Positions 4,720-5,925 of a stretch of 5,925 nt of DNA are shown piece by piece (the stretch's first letter is position 1; every line of letters starts with the position of its first letter). The position numbers and the translations under genes are program-made. The notes under the pieces were generated by a model that saw only the letters and a program-made list of their open reading frames with translations, had not been told where the DNA came from and did not search any database. The DNA is from Planctomycetota bacterium. GTDB taxonomy: Bacteria; Planctomycetota; Planctomycetia; Pirellulales; Lacipirellulaceae. The DNA lies in assembly GCA_024278035.1 (NCBI GenBank), contig JAJRUA010000208.1, positions 1 through 5,925 on the forward strand, written 5' to 3'.

Positions 4720-5925
4720 TCAGAGTTTGGCAAACGCCGCCTTCACGGATGCGAGTTGTGATTCGGCCTCGGCCAGTTTGGCGCGTTCCGCTTCGACCAC
4801 TTCGGCAGGCGCCCCCGAGACGAACCGTTCGTTCGAGAGTTTGCCTTTGAGCGAACCGACGAACTTCGTGAGGTTCGCCTCTTCTTTGGCGAGCCGCTCC
4901 TTCTCCGCATCCACATCGATGAACTGAGCGACGTCCACAAACACTTCGGCAATCTGATCACCCACCGCTGCGAACCCGGCGAGTGGCTTGCTGGCGGCGA
5001 TCTCGGGGGCCGTGGCGTCAGGACCGATGGCGGTCACCGTGGCCCGAGCCATTTGCTTGAAATAAGGCTGCATCGGCTGGAGCAACGCGGCCGTGGCCCC
5101 ATCGCAGCGCACAGCGAACTCGACCGGCTCCTTGTTCGGAATCGATTGCGATTGGCGAGCTTCCCGTACCGCACCGAGCACCGCCTGGAACTTGGCAAAT
5201 TGCTCTTCAATCTGCGGGTCGCGGTCAGCAGTGACCGGCTCCGGCCAAGCCGCCACGCAAATGGACTCCGTCGCCTCAGCCGCCGCCGGAAGGCCACGGA
5301 CCGGCGCCACTTCGCCCAACAAATGCCAAACCTCTTCGGTCAAGAACGGCGTCATCGGATGCAAAAGCCGCAGGAGCGTATCCAAGGCATGGGCCAGCAC
5401 GCGCTGCGCAACGATCTTGTCAGCACCTTCCTCTGCAAAGCGAGCCTTCGCCATCTCGATATAAAAACTGCAAAACTCGTTCCAGGCGAACTCATAAAGC
5501 ACCCGGGCCGCGTCCGCATAGCGGTACTTGTCGAGCGCCGACGAGACTTCGCCCGTCACCGTCGCCAGCCGACTCAACAACCAACGGTCTTCAATCCGAA
5601 AATCTTCTGTCGCCACTTCGCCCGGGGCCCCTTCATCGGACACATGGCCTTCGAGATTCGTCAGCGCAAACCGCGAAGCGTTCCACAATTTATTGCAAAA
5701 ATTGCGGCCTAGCTCGAATCGCTCGCTGGTGACGGGCGCCCGGGCGAGTGCCAAGTCCTCTTCGTTTTCGGCCCACTGGGTGCGGAACGGCTTTTTGCAG
5801 TCGGGGCAATCCATTCGTGGCAAAATACGATTCTTCTTCGTCTGCTTGATATGCGTGCCACAGTGGGGGCAGACGAACTCGACCGGCAGACGGACGTCTT
5901 GCGTCTCGGTCGTCAGATAGGCAAT
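4720..5925 (-). CDS. valS: Valyl-tRNA synthetase, C-terminal part
   Basis: ValRS charges tRNA-Val with valine in the cytoplasm. The visible 401 residues are the C-terminal part; the start, HIGH and KMSKS motifs lie right of the window. Counting from the window edge, residues 1-13 end the catalytic core (Thr-Gln-Asp-Val-Arg-Leu). Residues about 14-65 are an insertion with Cys19-x2-Cys22-x17-Cys40-x2-Cys43, a likely zinc ribbon. Residues 74-94 match the ValRS signature Arg-Asn-Phe-Cys-Asn-Lys-Leu-Trp-Asn-Ala. The anticodon-binding helical domain follows from about 113 (Asp-Arg-Trp-Leu-Leu-Ser-Arg-Leu), including His-Pro-Met-Thr-Pro-Phe-Leu-Thr-Glu-Glu-Val-Trp. Residues about 335-401 form the C-terminal coiled-coil arm that contacts tRNA, with Asn-Glu-Arg-Phe-Val-x-x-Ala-Pro at its turn. 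The frame continues without a stop to the window edge. A TTG at 5823 begins an open frame in a naive reading but lies inside the insertion and is not the start. The gene is convergent with truB. Confidence 0.95.
   Translation of the reverse strand: MAYLTTETQDVRLPVEFVCPHCGTHIKQTKKNRILPRMDCPDCKKPFRTQWAENEEDLALARAPVTSERFELGRNFCNKLWNASRFALTNLEGHVSDEGAPGEVATEDFRIEDRWLLSRLATVTGEVSSALDKYRYADAARVLYEFAWNEFCSFYIEMAKARFAEEGADKIVAQRVLAHALDTLLRLLHPMTPFLTEEVWHLLGEVAPVRGLPAAAEATESICVAAWPEPVTADRDPQIEEQFAKFQAVLGAVREARQSQSIPNKEPVEFAVRCDGATAALLQPMQPYFKQMARATVTAIGPDATAPEIAASKPLAGFAAVGDQIAEVFVDVAQFIDVDAEKERLAKEEANLTKFVGSLKGKLSNERFVSGAPAEVVEAERAKLAEAESQLASVKAAFAKL
5797..5871 (-). other. Zinc-ribbon insertion in ValRS
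   Basis: These bases encode two Cys-x2-Cys knuckles (Cys-Pro-His-Cys and Cys-Pro-Asp-Cys) 17 residues apart, with a Lys/Arg-rich linker. They are in frame with valS and sit where E. coli ValRS passes directly, in about nine residues, from the catalytic core to the Arg-Asn-Phe-Cys-Asn-Lys signature. Four-Cys binding of zinc is inferred from spacing. The basic linker suggests contact with tRNA. Confidence 0.7.

Noticed and set aside
5053..5712. Long open frame on the + strand opposite valS
   Set aside because: It lies fully antisense to a confidently identified valS, and its product is Arg/His-rich with no family pattern. It is a composition shadow of the real gene.
1..5925. Mobile elements, CRISPR, tRNA or rRNA genes, toxin-antitoxin or defence genes
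   Set aside because: I looked for transposase motifs, regularly spaced repeats, tRNA-like cloverleafs and small paired genes and found none on either strand.

Overview
The window reads as ordinary chromosomal DNA from a planctomycete-like bacterium, probably of the Pirellulales type. This placement is an inference from four things: moderately high GC content, genes with weak or absent Shine-Dalgarno sequences, short unlinked transcription units, and protein types common in that phylum (a polyhydroxyalkanoic acid system family protein, a tandem STN-domain exported protein, a HEAT/TPR protein, and a valyl-tRNA synthetase with a zinc-ribbon insertion). No 16S rRNA or other decisive marker is present.

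Left part (1-1605). The window opens inside the 3' end of a PHA-system family gene on the + strand. A 178-bp gap follows, then a stand-alone CheY-like receiver gene on the + strand, closed by a strong intrinsic terminator. Facing it on the - strand is a secreted protein with a signal peptide and two STN-like domains but no outer-membrane barrel or secretin module.

Middle part (1606-2620). A roughly 250-bp divergent region, containing a C9 homopolymer inside a small hairpin, separates the STN gene from a + strand gene for a small HEAT-plus-TPR scaffold protein with a GTG start. That gene converges on the next one across about 100 bp.

Right part (2621-5925). Three RNA-related housekeeping genes follow. 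rsmG (16S rRNA G527 methyltransferase, - strand) carries an unusual Pro/Val/Ala-rich N-terminal extension. truB (tRNA pseudouridine-55 synthase, + strand) diverges from rsmG across a 256-bp region holding two inverted repeats. The 3' two-fifths or so of valS (valyl-tRNA synthetase, - strand) converges on truB across a GC-rich hairpin region and runs off the right edge.

The genes do not form one operon: orientation alternates almost gene by gene, so most are probably transcribed alone. The shared theme on the right is translation and RNA modification. I found no mobile element, CRISPR array, tRNA or rRNA gene, and nothing I would call a new multi-gene system. The features most worth a second look are the zinc-ribbon insertion in ValRS, the tandem STN protein, the RsmG extension, and the inverted repeats between rsmG and truB.
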